A stretch of DNA of 64,000 nucleotides from Aliivibrio sp. S3MY1 (GCF_028765575.1 NZ_JARACO010000006.1:1-64000), one strand, 5' to 3'. Positions 49,566 through 59,748 are shown, counted from the stretch's first letter. Translations and numbers: made by a program. Notes: generated by a model not told the origin, from the letters alone.

Positions 49566-52015
49566 CCTTGTAGGTAATCAACGCCCATATCTTCTACAAT
49601 CGAGCATACCTCTTGATTGTGTACAAACTCAGCAACCACTTTGGCATCAAGAGCATGGCAAAGCTGTACCATTTGTTGTGATATGAGGCGTTGACGTCTG
49701 TCTTGATGAACATTTTTAATGATCGAACCATCAAGTTTAATGACTTGAGGCTCTAACTTCATGATCTCATCAATATTAGAGTAACCAGAGCCAAAATCAT
49801 CAATAATAATGCGTGCTCCAAGGCGTCTAAAGTGATTACATATCTCAATCATATGCCCATAATCTTGGATCTGCTCTGTTTCAAGCACTTCAAACCCTAC
49901 CCTAAATGGGTTATCAAGACGTAAGATTGATGACTCTAATAGATCAAGCGTTCTATCACTCATTAAATCTTGAGGTGAAAGGTTAATGGAGAATTTCAGA
50001 TCATTCGTCTGCATTATTTCAAACGAGCGAGAGATCATTTCACGGCTTAATCGAGTATAAAGATGAGTCCCTTCCACCGCAGGTAGAAATTGTCCTGGGG
50101 AAAAAATCTGACCATTTCCTCGAATACGCATTAAACATTCCGTTGAAACCATTTTATGAGTCTTTGCTTCATAAATAGGTTGGCCATATACCAATACACC
50201 TTTCTGGGAAATAGCTCGATTAACACGAGTTAACCAATCAAGTTGGCTTTGGCGTAAGCGCTCCTCATTTAATAAATCACGCGCATTACACAGATGACGA
50301 TTTCGACGCATCGCAATTCGACGAGCTTCAACCGTTTTTAAAATTAAATCTTCTACTGCGATATGAGTAAAATCTCGGCGACTGATAATTCCACCAGAGA
50401 GAGCGACACTCAGATAGTCAACATCACTCAACCCGCAAGGCTCAAAATTTTCGTGCTCTACATCTTCAATAAAATCGATGATATGTTTACACAAATATTC
50501 ACTGCTCTTTTCGCTGTTAAAAACAATGCCCCACTCTGCAATTCCAATACTATATAACTCAGCTTCAGTAGAGAGCTTGCTACTCAAATGAGTCTCGATA
50601 TAAACACTAATATCTTGAAGCAGTTTATCTCCAACCTGATAGCCGTATTTTTCATTTACTTGGCTTAAATTAGTGAGCTTAAATGACAATAAATGATCGG
50701 TATCCGATATATGTGAAAGGCGCTCTTTTAGCACGGTACGATTAAGTAATCCTGTACGTCTATCTGTACGATAGGTTTGGATTAATCTCATCGACTGATC
50801 ACTGATCTTCTGCTCCATTTGAGACGTCATTTTATCGAGATCGCATAATGAGTTTTTAATTAATGAGAATAACGGCGTTAAGTTGTGCGTTCTTGGTGTA
50901 TGCGAAATAGAAGGCTCAACAAAGATCTCCCCTGATTCTCTTAGAGCCAAAAACGTTAAGCTATGATGTAGAATTTGTTGTTTATTCGCACGGAAAAACT
51001 CTCCCATACCATACATACCTTGGCATATACCGATATCAGAAAAGCTGTGAAGTTCTGTTGATTCAGAGCTATTCTCAACCCGAGATTCACAATTATAAAT
51101 AAAAATAGATTCCGGCTGCTTCTCTGCTAATGCCACTGCACCTTGATTCACTTTTTCTTGAGTCAACGAGGGATGACTGTAAGAAAAACGAACCTCATCA
51201 CCAATAGCAACCTCAGAGGCAAACTGTAAATACCCTTCTTCGGTTATCGATTCCACCGTATTAATCAGTCGTGCCGTCTCCTCTTCAATCATCAAAGGAA
51301 AAGCTTGGATCTGACTCAATGAGAGTTTTTTATTGTCCGCTAAATATTTACAATAAAACTCATAAGCCGGAATGTAATCGATACTTTGAACGATTCGCCC
51401 TTCAGATGAGGTGATTCGAAAGTGTTTACCAACTGGGTTCCACTCAACAAAGGCTTCATACCATACTTGCAGCACTTCACTATGTAAGGCAATAGCAACA
51501 AGATGATCCTGATAAAACTTACCATCTAGAAAAACCCACCGTTCATTACCTGCATCTGCGGCAACGCCACCAGAGATAGGAACCACATTAGAGTATTCAG
51601 AAAAAGCTTCAAATAGAGGGTAATGACTGGCAGAACCATCACAACCAAACGCAATAACACTTTTTGACGTTTGGTTCACCGAAAGCTCTCTAAGCAACTG
51701 ATAACCAATATCTTTTTCATTTTTTGAATGACATACTACTGCAGAAGTTATGTCTGTCGATTCAAACGTTGAAATGGAGATGACTGTAGATTGGGTGTAG
51801 ATAGAAGAATTAACACTGGCATGAATAACACTGAGACCAATGATCTCAGCATTTGGAAACCGTTTTTTTAGCAATGAATAGTAACGACAAACGCACTCTT
51901 TTGATTGAGATGAGAAAATCTGTATCAAACACGATGCGCTTGGTTGAACGATTAATGAATCACACTCTTCTTGTAATTGAACAACATCCTGTACACTTAA
52001 CGAAAGAGTTTTCAT
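49529..52015 (-). CDS. FIST sensor-GGDEF(degenerate)-EAL protein
   Basis: 828 residues, no membrane segment. FIST-N and FIST-C domains at about 25-360 (VIAFGCDGSASHYPLFEAFSEY, then GGVAADAGNERWVF), a GGDEF fold at 405-565 whose active loop reads IAEWGIVF instead of GGDEF, and EAL at 590-820. EAL is ECL (STECLMRIRG), but the glutamate and other ligands remain: INLSPQDL, VLETEQ, DDFGSGYS, KLDGSII, QGYFLGEP. So it is probably a cyclic di-GMP phosphodiesterase with a non-catalytic GGDEF, sensing a small ligand (amino acids are proposed for FIST). Overlaps the convergent DTW gene by 37 bases. Confidence 0.87.
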   Translation of the reverse strand: MKTLSLSVQDVVQLQEECDSLIVQPSASCLIQIFSSQSKECVCRYYSLLKKRFPNAEIIGLSVIHASVNSSIYTQSTVISISTFESTDITSAVVCHSKNEKDIGYQLLRELSVNQTSKSVIAFGCDGSASHYPLFEAFSEYSNVVPISGGVAADAGNERWVFLDGKFYQDHLVAIALHSEVLQVWYEAFVEWNPVGKHFRITSSEGRIVQSIDYIPAYEFYCKYLADNKKLSLSQIQAFPLMIEEETARLINTVESITEEGYLQFASEVAIGDEVRFSYSHPSLTQEKVNQGAVALAEKQPESIFIYNCESRVENSSESTELHSFSDIGICQGMYGMGEFFRANKQQILHHSLTFLALRESGEIFVEPSISHTPRTHNLTPLFSLIKNSLCDLDKMTSQMEQKISDQSMRLIQTYRTDRRTGLLNRTVLKERLSHISDTDHLLSFKLTNLSQVNEKYGYQVGDKLLQDISVYIETHLSSKLSTEAELYSIGIAEWGIVFNSEKSSEYLCKHIIDFIEDVEHENFEPCGLSDVDYLSVALSGGIISRRDFTHIAVEDLILKTVEARRIAMRRNRHLCNARDLLNEERLRQSQLDWLTRVNRAISQKGVLVYGQPIYEAKTHKMVSTECLMRIRGNGQIFSPGQFLPAVEGTHLYTRLSREMISRSFEIMQTNDLKFSINLSPQDLMSDRTLDLLESSILRLDNPFRVGFEVLETEQIQDYGHMIEICNHFRRLGARIIIDDFGSGYSNIDEIMKLEPQVIKLDGSIIKNVHQDRRQRLISQQMVQLCHALDAKVVAEFVHNQEVCSIVEDMGVDYLQGYFLGEPKALEP

Positions 52016-52045
52016 TATCTATTTAGCCTTTATTAATTATAATAT

Positions 52046-53230
52046 TTACACATTTATTCCTGCTACATAGCCACTTGACCATGCCCACTGGAAGTTATAT
52101 CCACCTAGCCAACCACTAACATCCATGACTTCACCGACAAAATATAAACCCGATACTTTCTTGCATTCCATCGTTTTAGAAGAGAGATCATCGGTGTTAA
52201 CGCCGCCTAAAGTAACCTCTGCCGTACGATAACCTTCCGTACCATTCGGTAATACTTTCCACTGGTGAATCAAAGAGCATAATTGTTCTTGCTCTTTATG
52301 GTTGACTTGTTTTAGAGACCGATCATGAAAAATTGTATTATTTAATAAGGTCTCTACTACCCTCTTAGGCAAAAACTTCGCAAGTGAATTCTTAACACTT
52401 TGATTTGGATGGCATTCACGCATCTTATCTAATTCTTCAGATAAGTCGTCATTAGGTAATAGATCTATCATTACTTTTTGACCTGCGTTCCAATATGATG
52501 AAATTTGTAGAATAGATGGACCTGATAAACCGCGATGTGTGAACAATAAATTTTCTTTAAAGTTATCACCACTTTCTGACTCTACAACCACTGGGATCGC
52601 AATACCTGAAAGCTCAGAAAACGCTTCTTTATCTTCTTTATGCAAGGTGAAAGGCACAAGACCTGCGGATGTTGGAACCATAGAGAGGCCAAATTGCTCA
52701 GCTAGCTGGTAGCCAAATGGCGTCGCGCCTAATTTAGGCATAGACAAGCCTCCCGTTGCGACAACTAGGGATTCACATTCAATCGTGTCTGTATCTAATT
52801 TAAGAGAGAAACCAGATTCTTGCTTGGTAATATCTGTGATCGCACAACGATAACGGTAATTAACCCCTGCTAATTCACATTCTTTAAGCAGCATATCGAC
52901 GATCTCTTTGGCTGAATCAACACAGAACAGTTGACCATGATCTCGCTCTTCAAACTCAATGCCATATTTGGAAATCAATGAAATGAAATCCCAATTGGTA
53001 TATTGAGATAATGCTGACTTTACAAAGTGAGGGTTTTTACACACATAGTTATGAGCAGTAACATCGTAGTTGGTGAAATTACAGCGACCACCACCAGAGA
53101 TCAGGATTTTTCGTCCTGGTTTCTTTGCATGATCAACCACTAACACACTACGGCCTCGTTTACCGGCTTCTGCTGCACACATTAATCCGGCAGCACCTGC
53201 ACCGATAACTACTACGTCTACTTTTTTCAT
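52046..53230 (-). CDS. YhiN/HI0933-family flavoprotein
   Basis: 394 residues from ATG 53230 (GAGAGTGAC upstream); the longer frame starts at a TTG. FAD-binding Rossmann motif VVIGAGAAGLMCAAEAGKRG, KILISGGGRCNFTN, ATGGLSMPKLGATPFGYQLAEQFG and the C-terminal GGVNTDDLSSKTMECKKVSGLYFVGEVMDVSGWLGGYNFQWAWSSG. Predicted oxidoreductase, family function unknown. Stands alone, 30 bases from the FIST gene on the same strand, so could be co-transcribed. Confidence 0.9.
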   Translation of the reverse strand: MKKVDVVVIGAGAAGLMCAAEAGKRGRSVLVVDHAKKPGRKILISGGGRCNFTNYDVTAHNYVCKNPHFVKSALSQYTNWDFISLISKYGIEFEERDHGQLFCVDSAKEIVDMLLKECELAGVNYRYRCAITDITKQESGFSLKLDTDTIECESLVVATGGLSMPKLGATPFGYQLAEQFGLSMVPTSAGLVPFTLHKEDKEAFSELSGIAIPVVVESESGDNFKENLLFTHRGLSGPSILQISSYWNAGQKVMIDLLPNDDLSEELDKMRECHPNQSVKNSLAKFLPKRVVETLLNNTIFHDRSLKQVNHKEQEQLCSLIHQWKVLPNGTEGYRTAEVTLGGVNTDDLSSKTMECKKVSGLYFVGEVMDVSGWLGGYNFQWAWSSGYVAGINV

Positions 53231-53278
53231 GTCACTCTCACCCAAATTCAATTGGCAGGGAGTGTACTATTATCAGCG

Positions 53279-53617
53279 CTAGATGCCCAAACTAATTACT
53301 AAGAAAAACACCGCCACACTCACGAGTAATAACGCACTAGAGAGCATAAATAAATAACGGGCTTTTTCGCATTTAAAGACAAAGAGTGTGTCGTAATGAT
53401 CCAGATACTCTTCTTGCCATAAATATTGAAACAGTTTGGTTTGCTTACCAATGTTGCCGTGGGTTGTGAAGAATCCACGACCATCTACTTGTTGATAAAG
53501 TAAAGGGTGCGCTTCTTTCATCACAAAAAGGAGGGTTTTCAATGTACTTAAATAACGAACAATGTTGATGCCCGTTACTGAAAATAACGCTAATAATATA
53601 AGGTCGCCACTTATCAT
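53279..53617 (-). CDS. uspB: Universal stress protein B
   Basis: 112 residues from ATG 53617 (GAGGTGATT upstream), matching the size of E. coli UspB; a GTG two codons earlier is less likely. Two membrane helices (about 8-26 and 91-110) and the conserved middle [28 protein letters not shown]. RpoS-linked stress protein of unknown mechanism. It lies by ftnA and uspA, as in other vibrios. Confidence 0.93.
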   Translation of the reverse strand: MISGDLILLALFSVTGINIVRYLSTLKTLLFVMKEAHPLLYQQVDGRGFFTTHGNIGKQTKLFQYLWQEEYLDHYDTLFVFKCEKARYLFMLSSALLLVSVAVFFLVISLGI

Positions 53618-53711
53618 AATCACCTCGACATACTTGTCTATGTGCTTAATAAGTAACGACCTTTAATCTACTTACATTATCTGTAGACGACTACATTGCA
53701 AAGATTGATAC

Positions 53712-54239
53712 TTATCCAGCAGTGCTATCCATAATAGATGTAGAACCCGATTTAGCTAATACCGCTAAATCTTTATCGATAAAGAACAATGCTTTACCAT
53801 CCTCACCTACTAGATCAATTTTATCTAAAATACCTTTGAACAATTTCTCTTCTTCGTGCTGTTCAGCCACATACCACTGAAGGAAATTAAACGTTGAGTA
53901 GTCTTGTGAAGTAAACGCCACATGAGCCAATTTATTGATCTCTTGCGTGATCATTTGTTCATGCTCCAACGTGGTACGAAATACATCACCTAAACCAGAA
54001 AACTCTGATTGTGGGGCTTCAATCGCACCTAAAATTGGCATCGCACCCGTTTCACTTACATAAGTAAATAAACGCTGCATATGCTCCATCTCTTCGGTTG
54101 CGTGAGCTCTGAAAAATGATGCTGCGCCATCAAAACCTTTATCTTCACACCAAGCACTCATCTGTAAGTATAGATTAGATGAGAAAAATTCTAGGTTAAT
54201 TTGTGCATTTAGATGATCAATCATCGTTTTAGCTAACAT
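53712..54239 (-). CDS. ftnA: Non-heme ferritin FtnA
   Basis: 175 residues. Ferroxidase ligands: Glu in [34 protein letters not shown] (E, E and H), and [15 protein letters not shown]. Stores iron in a 24-mer shell. AAGGAACATAAAT before ATG 54239. Same strand as uspB; divergent from uspA. Confidence 0.96.
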   Translation of the reverse strand: MLAKTMIDHLNAQINLEFFSSNLYLQMSAWCEDKGFDGAASFFRAHATEEMEHMQRLFTYVSETGAMPILGAIEAPQSEFSGLGDVFRTTLEHEQMITQEINKLAHVAFTSQDYSTFNFLQWYVAEQHEEEKLFKGILDKIDLVGEDGKALFFIDKDLAVLAKSGSTSIMDSTAG

Positions 54240-54421
54240 ATTTATGTTCCTTTATGAGCAATTATCATTAGAAATTACAACAATTCTATCATATCTCGTT
54301 CATCAAATACTTATTCAATAATCATCAACAAGAACGAGAGCTAGGCAACAAAAAAACAAAATTACTGGTGATAATCTATCTTTATAAAGAGATTCAATAT
54401 TGAATTTATAGGAGAAACATC

Positions 54422-54850
54422 ATGAGTTACCAACATATTCTTGTCGCTGTCGATTTAACAGAAGAGAGTAAATCTTTGGTTACTAAAGCCGCAGGGCTAG
54501 CAAAAGCTCTGGATGCTAAGGTTTCTTTTATTCATATCGATGTAAGCTACGCTGAGCTCTACACTGGCTTAATTGATATCAATCTTGCAGAAACACAACA
54601 TCAGGCGATGGAAGCCTCAAAAGAAGCCATGAAGCACTTAGTGGAGTTTGCCGAGTACCCAATACATAAAACCTTGGTAAGCAGTGGTGATTTGAGTAAT
54701 GAGCTGTGTGAGGCGATTGAAAATCTTGATGTCGACCTTGTTGTATGTGGCCATCATCAAGATTTCTGGAGTAAATTGCTGTCATCAACCAGACAAGTGA
54801 TCAATACCAGCCCTATTGATGTTCTTGTGGTGCCGTTTAAAGATGAATAA
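54422..54850 (+). CDS. uspA: Universal stress protein A
   Basis: 142 residues. MSYQHILVAVDLTEESKSLV start and VDLVVCGHHQDFWSKLLSSTRQVINTSPIDVLVVP end are typical of the non-ATP-binding UspA class. GGAGAAACATC precedes ATG 54422. Convergent with rsmJ. Stress-induced cytosolic dimer. Confidence 0.95.
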   Translation: MSYQHILVAVDLTEESKSLVTKAAGLAKALDAKVSFIHIDVSYAELYTGLIDINLAETQHQAMEASKEAMKHLVEFAEYPIHKTLVSSGDLSNELCEAIENLDVDLVVCGHHQDFWSKLLSSTRQVINTSPIDVLVVPFKDE

Positions 54851-54867
54851 ACCGTAAGACGATTGAA

Positions 54868-55644
54868 TTACATCGCCGCATTTACATACACATCAAAGCG
54901 GTTCTTTTTAGTCTCAATCGCCATTGATGGTTTTTGGTTATCCAGCCACTCTGCGTAATCGGGACGTTTTACCACAACACGTTTCTTTGCCATGATTAAT
55001 GCCGGTGCTAACAATGCATCGGCATCGTTATCTGCGCCGACTAAAGATTGAAAAACCCGCATCTCTTTTTTCACTAATGCGCTTTTCTTTTTATTCTCTG
55101 GGTGTGGGTACATAGGGTCGAGATAAACCACATCAGGCTGCTGAAAGCCTTCTTGCGCCATTAATTGTTCTAACGCATCATGACTTGAAGCGTGAAGTAG
55201 TGACATACGCTCTGAAACCCACGTGCCGATTTCTGTATCTTGTTTGGCACGCGCTAAGCCATCATCAAGTAAGGCTGCAACCACTGGATGACGCTCTACC
55301 ATTTGAACGTTACAACCTAACGATGCTAATACAAACGCATCACGTCCAAGCCCTGCCGTACCATCAAGCACAACTGGTGTTGCCCCTTTGTTTAAACCAA
55401 CCGCTTTAGCAATAGATTGTCCTTTACCACCACCAAATTTACGGCGATGAGCAACAGCACCTGAAACCAAATCAACAAAGATTGCGCCCAGTTTAGGTTC
55501 ATCACGCTTATGAAGCTCCAGTTGCTCTGTGGTTAATACCAAAGCAAAAACATTATCTTGGTCATGCGTTAATCCCCAGCGAGTGGCAATAGCCTCTAAC
55601 TCAGGTTGACGATTTGGGTCTTCACACAATAACGCTATTTGCAC
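54868..55644 (-). CDS. rsmJ: 16S rRNA (guanine-1516-N2)-methyltransferase
   Basis: 258 residues from GTG 55644 with GGAG upstream, which aligns with E. coli RsmJ; a TTG 24 bases earlier also opens the frame, but I reject it. [47 protein letters not shown] (SAM loop), VYLDPMYPH (N-P-x-Y-type DPMY) and [18 protein letters not shown] are present. Methylates m2G1516 of 16S rRNA. uspA lies convergent. Confidence 0.93.
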   Translation of the reverse strand: MQIALLCEDPNRQPELEAIATRWGLTHDQDNVFALVLTTEQLELHKRDEPKLGAIFVDLVSGAVAHRRKFGGGKGQSIAKAVGLNKGATPVVLDGTAGLGRDAFVLASLGCNVQMVERHPVVAALLDDGLARAKQDTEIGTWVSERMSLLHASSHDALEQLMAQEGFQQPDVVYLDPMYPHPENKKKSALVKKEMRVFQSLVGADNDADALLAPALIMAKKRVVVKRPDYAEWLDNQKPSMAIETKKNRFDVYVNAAM

Positions 55645-55798
55645 AGGGCACTCCAACGGCTTAATCAATTAGGAACAGCAAGCGCCTATGGTAATAGATA
55701 TTAATAAAAACGACTAGATAAAGTGCTCGCTGTCCTGAGTATCTTGAGGTAATTTAAAGATTGGACAATAAAAATACTCACCATGATAAGGACGCTTC

Positions 55799-56260
55799 AT
55801 GAATCAAACCAACAAAATCGATGATCTCGACCGCGATATTTTACAAGCGCTGATGAATGATGCCCGCACCCCTTACGCTGAATTAGCCAAACGCTTTGAT
55901 GTCAGCCCAGCAACCATCCATGTACGCATCGAGAAAATGAAAGCAGCTAATATCATTGAAGGCACAGAGGTGATCGTTAACCCAAAAACATTAGGCTATG
56001 ACGTCTGCTGTTTTATTGGGATTAATTTATACGCCGCTCGTGATTACCACTCTGCTCTGGCTAAATTAGATGCGTTAGAGGAGGTGGTTGAAGCCTATTA
56101 CACCACAGGGGCTTACAATATCTTTGTAAAGTTGATGTGTAAGAGTATTCAAGAACTACAGCATGTATTAATTGATAAGTTGCAAGCGATTGAGGAAGTG
56201 CAGTCGACTGAGACGCTGATTTCGTTGCAGAATCCGATCAGTCGGAATGTGAAGCCGTAA
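55799..56260 (+). CDS. asnC: AsnC, Lrp-family regulator of asparagine synthetase
   Basis: 153 residues. N-terminal HTH DDLDRDILQALMNDARTPYAELAKRFDVSPATIHVRIEKM, RAM domain EAYYTTGAYNIFVKLMCKSIQELQHVLIDKLQAIEEVQSTETLISLQNPI. Reads like E. coli AsnC over its whole length. Activates asnA in response to asparagine levels in E. coli; asnA itself is not adjacent. AAGGACGCTTC precedes ATG 55799. Confidence 0.94.
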   Translation: MNQTNKIDDLDRDILQALMNDARTPYAELAKRFDVSPATIHVRIEKMKAANIIEGTEVIVNPKTLGYDVCCFIGINLYAARDYHSALAKLDALEEVVEAYYTTGAYNIFVKLMCKSIQELQHVLIDKLQAIEEVQSTETLISLQNPISRNVKP

Positions 56261-56267
56261 AGGTAAG

Positions 56268-56395
56268 AGCAGGGTTCAGATCGGTCGCAAGCTCCCTTAA
56301 AGGATTCAGAGGTACTCGTTGTAATCACAGCACAAAAACAAAAAGTAACAAATCCTGAAATCTGCAAGCGAAGCGCCCTGAAACCTTGCGCTCTC
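56268..56395. repeat. Intergenic repeat after asnC
   Basis: GATCGGTCGCAAGCTCCCTT palindrome at 56278, TCGTTGTAATCACAGC, then CTGCAAGCGAAGCGCCCTGAAACC. Ends at the hemN terminator. One of only two clusters right of 35.1 kb. Confidence 0.85.
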
Positions 56396-56396
56396 A

Positions 56397-56432
56397 AAAA
56401 AAAACCGCAGGTGCATAACACCTACGGCTTCA
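56397..56432 (-). terminator. Terminator of hemN
   Basis: On the minus strand GCCGTAGGTG, loop TTATG, CACCTGCGG(T) and nine T, 27 bases after the hemN stop. Near-perfect stem with one G-T pair. Confidence 0.92.
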
Positions 56433-56458
56433 AATTTTCAAAAAGATCACAGCGCTTT

Positions 56459-57832
56459 TTAGATCACTCTAGAAAACTGCTGCTGACGTGCACGATCTCG
56501 TAAGTACTTATCAAAACACATACAGATATTACGGATCAATAAACGACCACGCAGTTCAACATCAATACGGCCTTCATGCATTGTTACTAACTCATCGTTA
56601 ATAAACGTTTGCAGCAGTTTAATGTCCTCAGCGAAGTACTTATCAAAGTCTAAATTAAACTCCGCTTCAATCGCTTTGGTATCTAGCGTGAAATTACAGA
56701 TAAGTTGTTTAATCACTTCACGACGAATTAAATCATCTTGGTCAAGCGCAACACCACGCCACAGAGCGTGACGTTTTTCGTCAACCTGAGCGTAATATTC
56801 TTTTAAGTCTTTTTTGTTCTGTGCGTAGCTATCGCCAATCATTGAGATGGCTGATACGCCCATCCCCAATAAGTCACACTCTCCTTGAGTGGTGTAACCT
56901 TGGAAGTTACGGTGAAGAATGCCTTCACGCTGTGCAACGGCTAACTCATCATCAGGCAGTGCAAAGTGATCCATACCGATAAACTGGTAGCCTGCGCCCG
57001 TTAAGTTCTCGATGGTTTCTTGCAGCATCACTAACTTCTCAGCGGGTGCTGGTAAATCTGCGTCTTTAATCTTACGTTGAGCGGCAAACAGAGTTGGCAT
57101 GTGCGCGTAATTAAATACAGACAAACGACCCGGTTCCATTTCTAGTACACGCTTGATCGTTAATGCTAAAGATTCTGCAGATTGCTTTGGTAAACCGTAA
57201 ATTAAATCTAGATTGGTTGAGCGAAAGCCTAAGTCTTTTGCTCGCTGCACCATAGAAATAATAAAGTCTTCGTCTTGATCGCGATTAACCAGTTGCTGAA
57301 CTTCTTTATTAAAATCTTGAACACCGATACTTAGTCGATTAAAGCCTTCATCACGTAGGTGATCAAGCATATCCAGTTCAATTTCACGCGGGTCAACTTC
57401 AATGCTGATCTCTGCACCTTCTTCAAAGTTAAACTCACCACGTAATAACGTCATTAAGCGAGTGAATTGGACTTTAGTTAGGAAGGTTGGAGTCCCTCCA
57501 CCAAAATGCAATTGCGTTACTTTGCGTTCAGTAAACAGTGCTGCACGCTGACGGATTTCTAGTTCTAATGAATCTAAATAAATATCCGCTTTATGGTGAT
57601 GACGAGTGATCACTTTATTGCAGCCACAGAAGTAGCATAGCTTGTGACAGAATGGAATATGAATATAAAGAGACAGTGGGCGCTCAGGGTACTGAGTACA
57701 CGCCATATCGAATTCAGCAGGAGTATAAGCTTCGTGAAACTCTAAAGCGGTTGGGTAAGAGGTATAACGTGGACCTGAGTAGTTGTACTTCTCAATGATC
57801 TCTTGGTCCCATACTATTTGTTGATTTGACAT
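56459..57832 (-). CDS. hemN: Oxygen-independent coproporphyrinogen III dehydrogenase
   Basis: 457 residues, a radical-SAM enzyme. The cluster motif YIHIPFCHKLCYFCGC gives C-x3-C-x2-C-x-C near 62-71, followed by FGGGTPTFL and VDPREIELDMLDHLRDEGFNRLSIGVQDFN. It decarboxylates coproporphyrinogen III in anaerobic haem synthesis. No clear FNR site (TTGAT-N4-ATCAA) was seen in the 106-base upstream gap. It lies downstream of the yihI cluster on the same strand. Confidence 0.97.
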   Translation of the reverse strand: MSNQQIVWDQEIIEKYNYSGPRYTSYPTALEFHEAYTPAEFDMACTQYPERPLSLYIHIPFCHKLCYFCGCNKVITRHHHKADIYLDSLELEIRQRAALFTERKVTQLHFGGGTPTFLTKVQFTRLMTLLRGEFNFEEGAEISIEVDPREIELDMLDHLRDEGFNRLSIGVQDFNKEVQQLVNRDQDEDFIISMVQRAKDLGFRSTNLDLIYGLPKQSAESLALTIKRVLEMEPGRLSVFNYAHMPTLFAAQRKIKDADLPAPAEKLVMLQETIENLTGAGYQFIGMDHFALPDDELAVAQREGILHRNFQGYTTQGECDLLGMGVSAISMIGDSYAQNKKDLKEYYAQVDEKRHALWRGVALDQDDLIRREVIKQLICNFTLDTKAIEAEFNLDFDKYFAEDIKLLQTFINDELVTMHEGRIDVELRGRLLIRNICMCFDKYLRDRARQQQFSRVI

Positions 57833-57938
57833 GACTAACTTCCATCTCTTTATATCTACATTGACACTCTTCCTGCATCATAAAGCATTTGCTTCACAAA
57901 GCCGATGACTTCAATGCAGTGGTAAATAGAAGTGTCGA

Positions 57939-58430
57939 TCAGATCATTTTAATATCAATTTTTTGATTCAGTGGCTTAATACGATCATGCAATTGTTGAA
58001 TTTCAATTTTAATCGTATCTTGCAGACGAGCTTCCGCTTTAGTTCGAACTAAATTGTCTTTCATTCGATCTTTTTTTGCGAGTTCTTGCCTTGCATCACC
58101 GCGTGGCATGTCTTTGACTACATGAAATAGCTCAGATAAGGCTGGGTAATCTTGTTCAACATCAATACGGTCATCTTCTTGTAGATAATCCATAATGCTG
58201 TACAAACGAATCGCCAACTCAGAGTGATCACATTGCTCTTGCATACCAGCCTGACAAAGCAGCACCACATTCTCAAAAATATTGGCGTTACGTTTTTGTA
58301 TCGCCAATTTTCTGTGTTGTTCTTGCAGTTCCTTCTGCTTTTTTAACTTCATCAGTAAGCTGCCAGCATAACCAGCTAGCGCAAGAATAATTGCACCGCC
58401 AAACAGTGCTAACAGGGTTACTGTAGACAT
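57939..58430 (-). CDS. DUF2489-type membrane-anchored protein
   Basis: 163 residues. One N-terminal membrane helix at about 5-25, then a cytosolic helical domain rich in charged residues (LKKQKELQEQHRKLAIQKRNA). Known from Vibrio/Shewanella next to yihI; function unknown. It starts two bases after the yihI stop, so the two are translationally coupled. Confidence 0.82.
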   Translation of the reverse strand: MSTVTLLALFGGAIILALAGYAGSLLMKLKKQKELQEQHRKLAIQKRNANIFENVVLLCQAGMQEQCDHSELAIRLYSIMDYLQEDDRIDVEQDYPALSELFHVVKDMPRGDARQELAKKDRMKDNLVRTKAEARLQDTIKIEIQQLHDRIKPLNQKIDIKMI

Positions 58431-58432
58431 AA

Positions 58433-58987
58433 TTACTTAAAATCGTCCATATTGAAGTTATCGAATTCCGCTAGTAGATCGTCATCGCTTTTCGCTTTAC
58501 GATCTGCAAACTCTGGGAATTCAGCAATCTCTTCTTCTGATTCAGTTTCTTCGTCATCTAATAAGCCTAAACGACCCATTAAGTGCTCGATACGTGCCAA
58601 TTTCTCATCCACGTATTTCTGAAGACCGGTACCTAGGTTTTCACCATTATCGAGACGGTCTAGAAGAACCATTAGCTGTGCATCATTTTCTAACATCGCA
58701 AGCTCTTGCTCATTAGTTAGACGACGCTCTTGCTTACTTGTTTTCTTCTTCTCTTCAACAACCAGTTGAATTGGTTTTTTACTACCAATACGAGGATCTT
58801 TTTTCTGAGCGAAACGGCGATTTTGTTCTGCGTTACTTTCAGCATTACGAGCACCGGCTTTTAGGCCTTTACGCTTTCTTTTACGCTTGATTTCACGACT
58901 GTCTACGTCACGATCTGTACGGTTACGTGTTACAACTACTGGCTCACTCGCCATTCCCGGACTACGGGCTTTTTTAATGCGGCTCAT
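58433..58987 (-). CDS. yihI: Der GTPase-activating protein YihI
   Basis: 184 residues. Basic first half (KKARSPG, REIKRKRKRKGLKAGARN), then a conserved folded part (NDAQLMVLLDRLDNGENLGTGLQKYVDEKLARIEHLMGRLGL) and an acidic tail. YihI stimulates Der/EngA GTPase and regulates late 50S assembly. Its ATG overlaps the upstream methyltransferase stop (TAATG). Confidence 0.94.
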   Translation of the reverse strand: MSRIKKARSPGMASEPVVVTRNRTDRDVDSREIKRKRKRKGLKAGARNAESNAEQNRRFAQKKDPRIGSKKPIQLVVEEKKKTSKQERRLTNEQELAMLENDAQLMVLLDRLDNGENLGTGLQKYVDEKLARIEHLMGRLGLLDDEETESEEEIAEFPEFADRKAKSDDDLLAEFDNFNMDDFK

Positions 58988-59631
58988 TACTGGGTTTTCC
59001 TCAGTAAGATGACATCATCTCCAACAAATTCTAGGTCAAGCTGGTAGCGCTTTGCTACAAACTCAAACGTCTCTCTGCTGAAGAAGCTGACATGGGTTAA
59101 ATCACTCTTGTAATGCCAAGTGGCAAACGCGCTTTCGTCCCTGGCTAGTTTCGTCATGATACCTAACCAACCTCCAGGTTTTATCAAGCTCAATAACAAT
59201 TCCAATTCGTTTTGAGGTTGATAAAAATGCTCAATAGCTTCTGTACAACTGACGAAGTCATACTGCTTATTGAACACGGACTTATCTGGTGTGTAATAAA
59301 TATCATAGAGTTCGATATGGTGACCGGCCTCTCTCATCATATGAGCAAGCAATGGTCCAGGGCCACATCCAAAATCTAGTCCTTGTTGCGGTGTCTCACC
59401 AACACGTTGCAGCAGCGGCTCAGAAAATCGAGATAAGAAGGTTCGATATCCTTCATCTTCAAGATTATTTTTATGGCAATCATAGTGCGCTTTTTCTGCT
59501 TTTGCATCGAAACGATCTGCCTCATCCACATAAATAAGATAGCAGTGCTGACAGCGATAATAGCGTCTATGCTTATCTTGGTGGAATTTATCAGCGTGTA
59601 AATGCTGACACAAAGGGCAAGGCTGCATCAT
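58987..59631 (-). CDS. Class I SAM-dependent methyltransferase with zinc-ribbon start
   Basis: 214 residues. Four cysteines near the N-terminus (CPLC at 5-8, CQHC at 27-30) form a zinc ribbon. LDFGCGPGPLLAHMM at about 88-102 is the SAM-binding loop, and FVSCTEAIEHFYQP is typical of the UbiE/Methyltransf_23 group. The substrate is unknown. Its stop overlaps the yihI start by one base, giving an operon methyltransferase-yihI-DUF2489. Confidence 0.85.
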   Translation of the reverse strand: MMQPCPLCQHLHADKFHQDKHRRYYRCQHCYLIYVDEADRFDAKAEKAHYDCHKNNLEDEGYRTFLSRFSEPLLQRVGETPQQGLDFGCGPGPLLAHMMREAGHHIELYDIYYTPDKSVFNKQYDFVSCTEAIEHFYQPQNELELLLSLIKPGGWLGIMTKLARDESAFATWHYKSDLTHVSFFSRETFEFVAKRYQLDLEFVGDDVILLRKTQ

Positions 59632-59720
59632 AAGCTCACTACTGCTCCCTGAAAATTCTAGGGGCGGAAGTATACCCGATACTGGTGCAAAGATAATCGT
59701 TTTAACGTTTTTTTTTCATA

Positions 59721-59748
59721 AAAAAAGCAGCGACAAGAGCTGCTTTTT
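59721..59748 (-). terminator. Terminator of the cytochrome c4 gene
   Basis: AAAAAGCAGC, loop of seven, GCTGCTTTTT with flanking T-runs on both strands. It lies 37 bases after the cytochrome stop on the minus strand. Confidence 0.92.

Noticed and set aside
57833-57938. FNR box upstream of hemN
   Set aside because: No TTGAT-N4-ATCAA match was found in the gap by eye.
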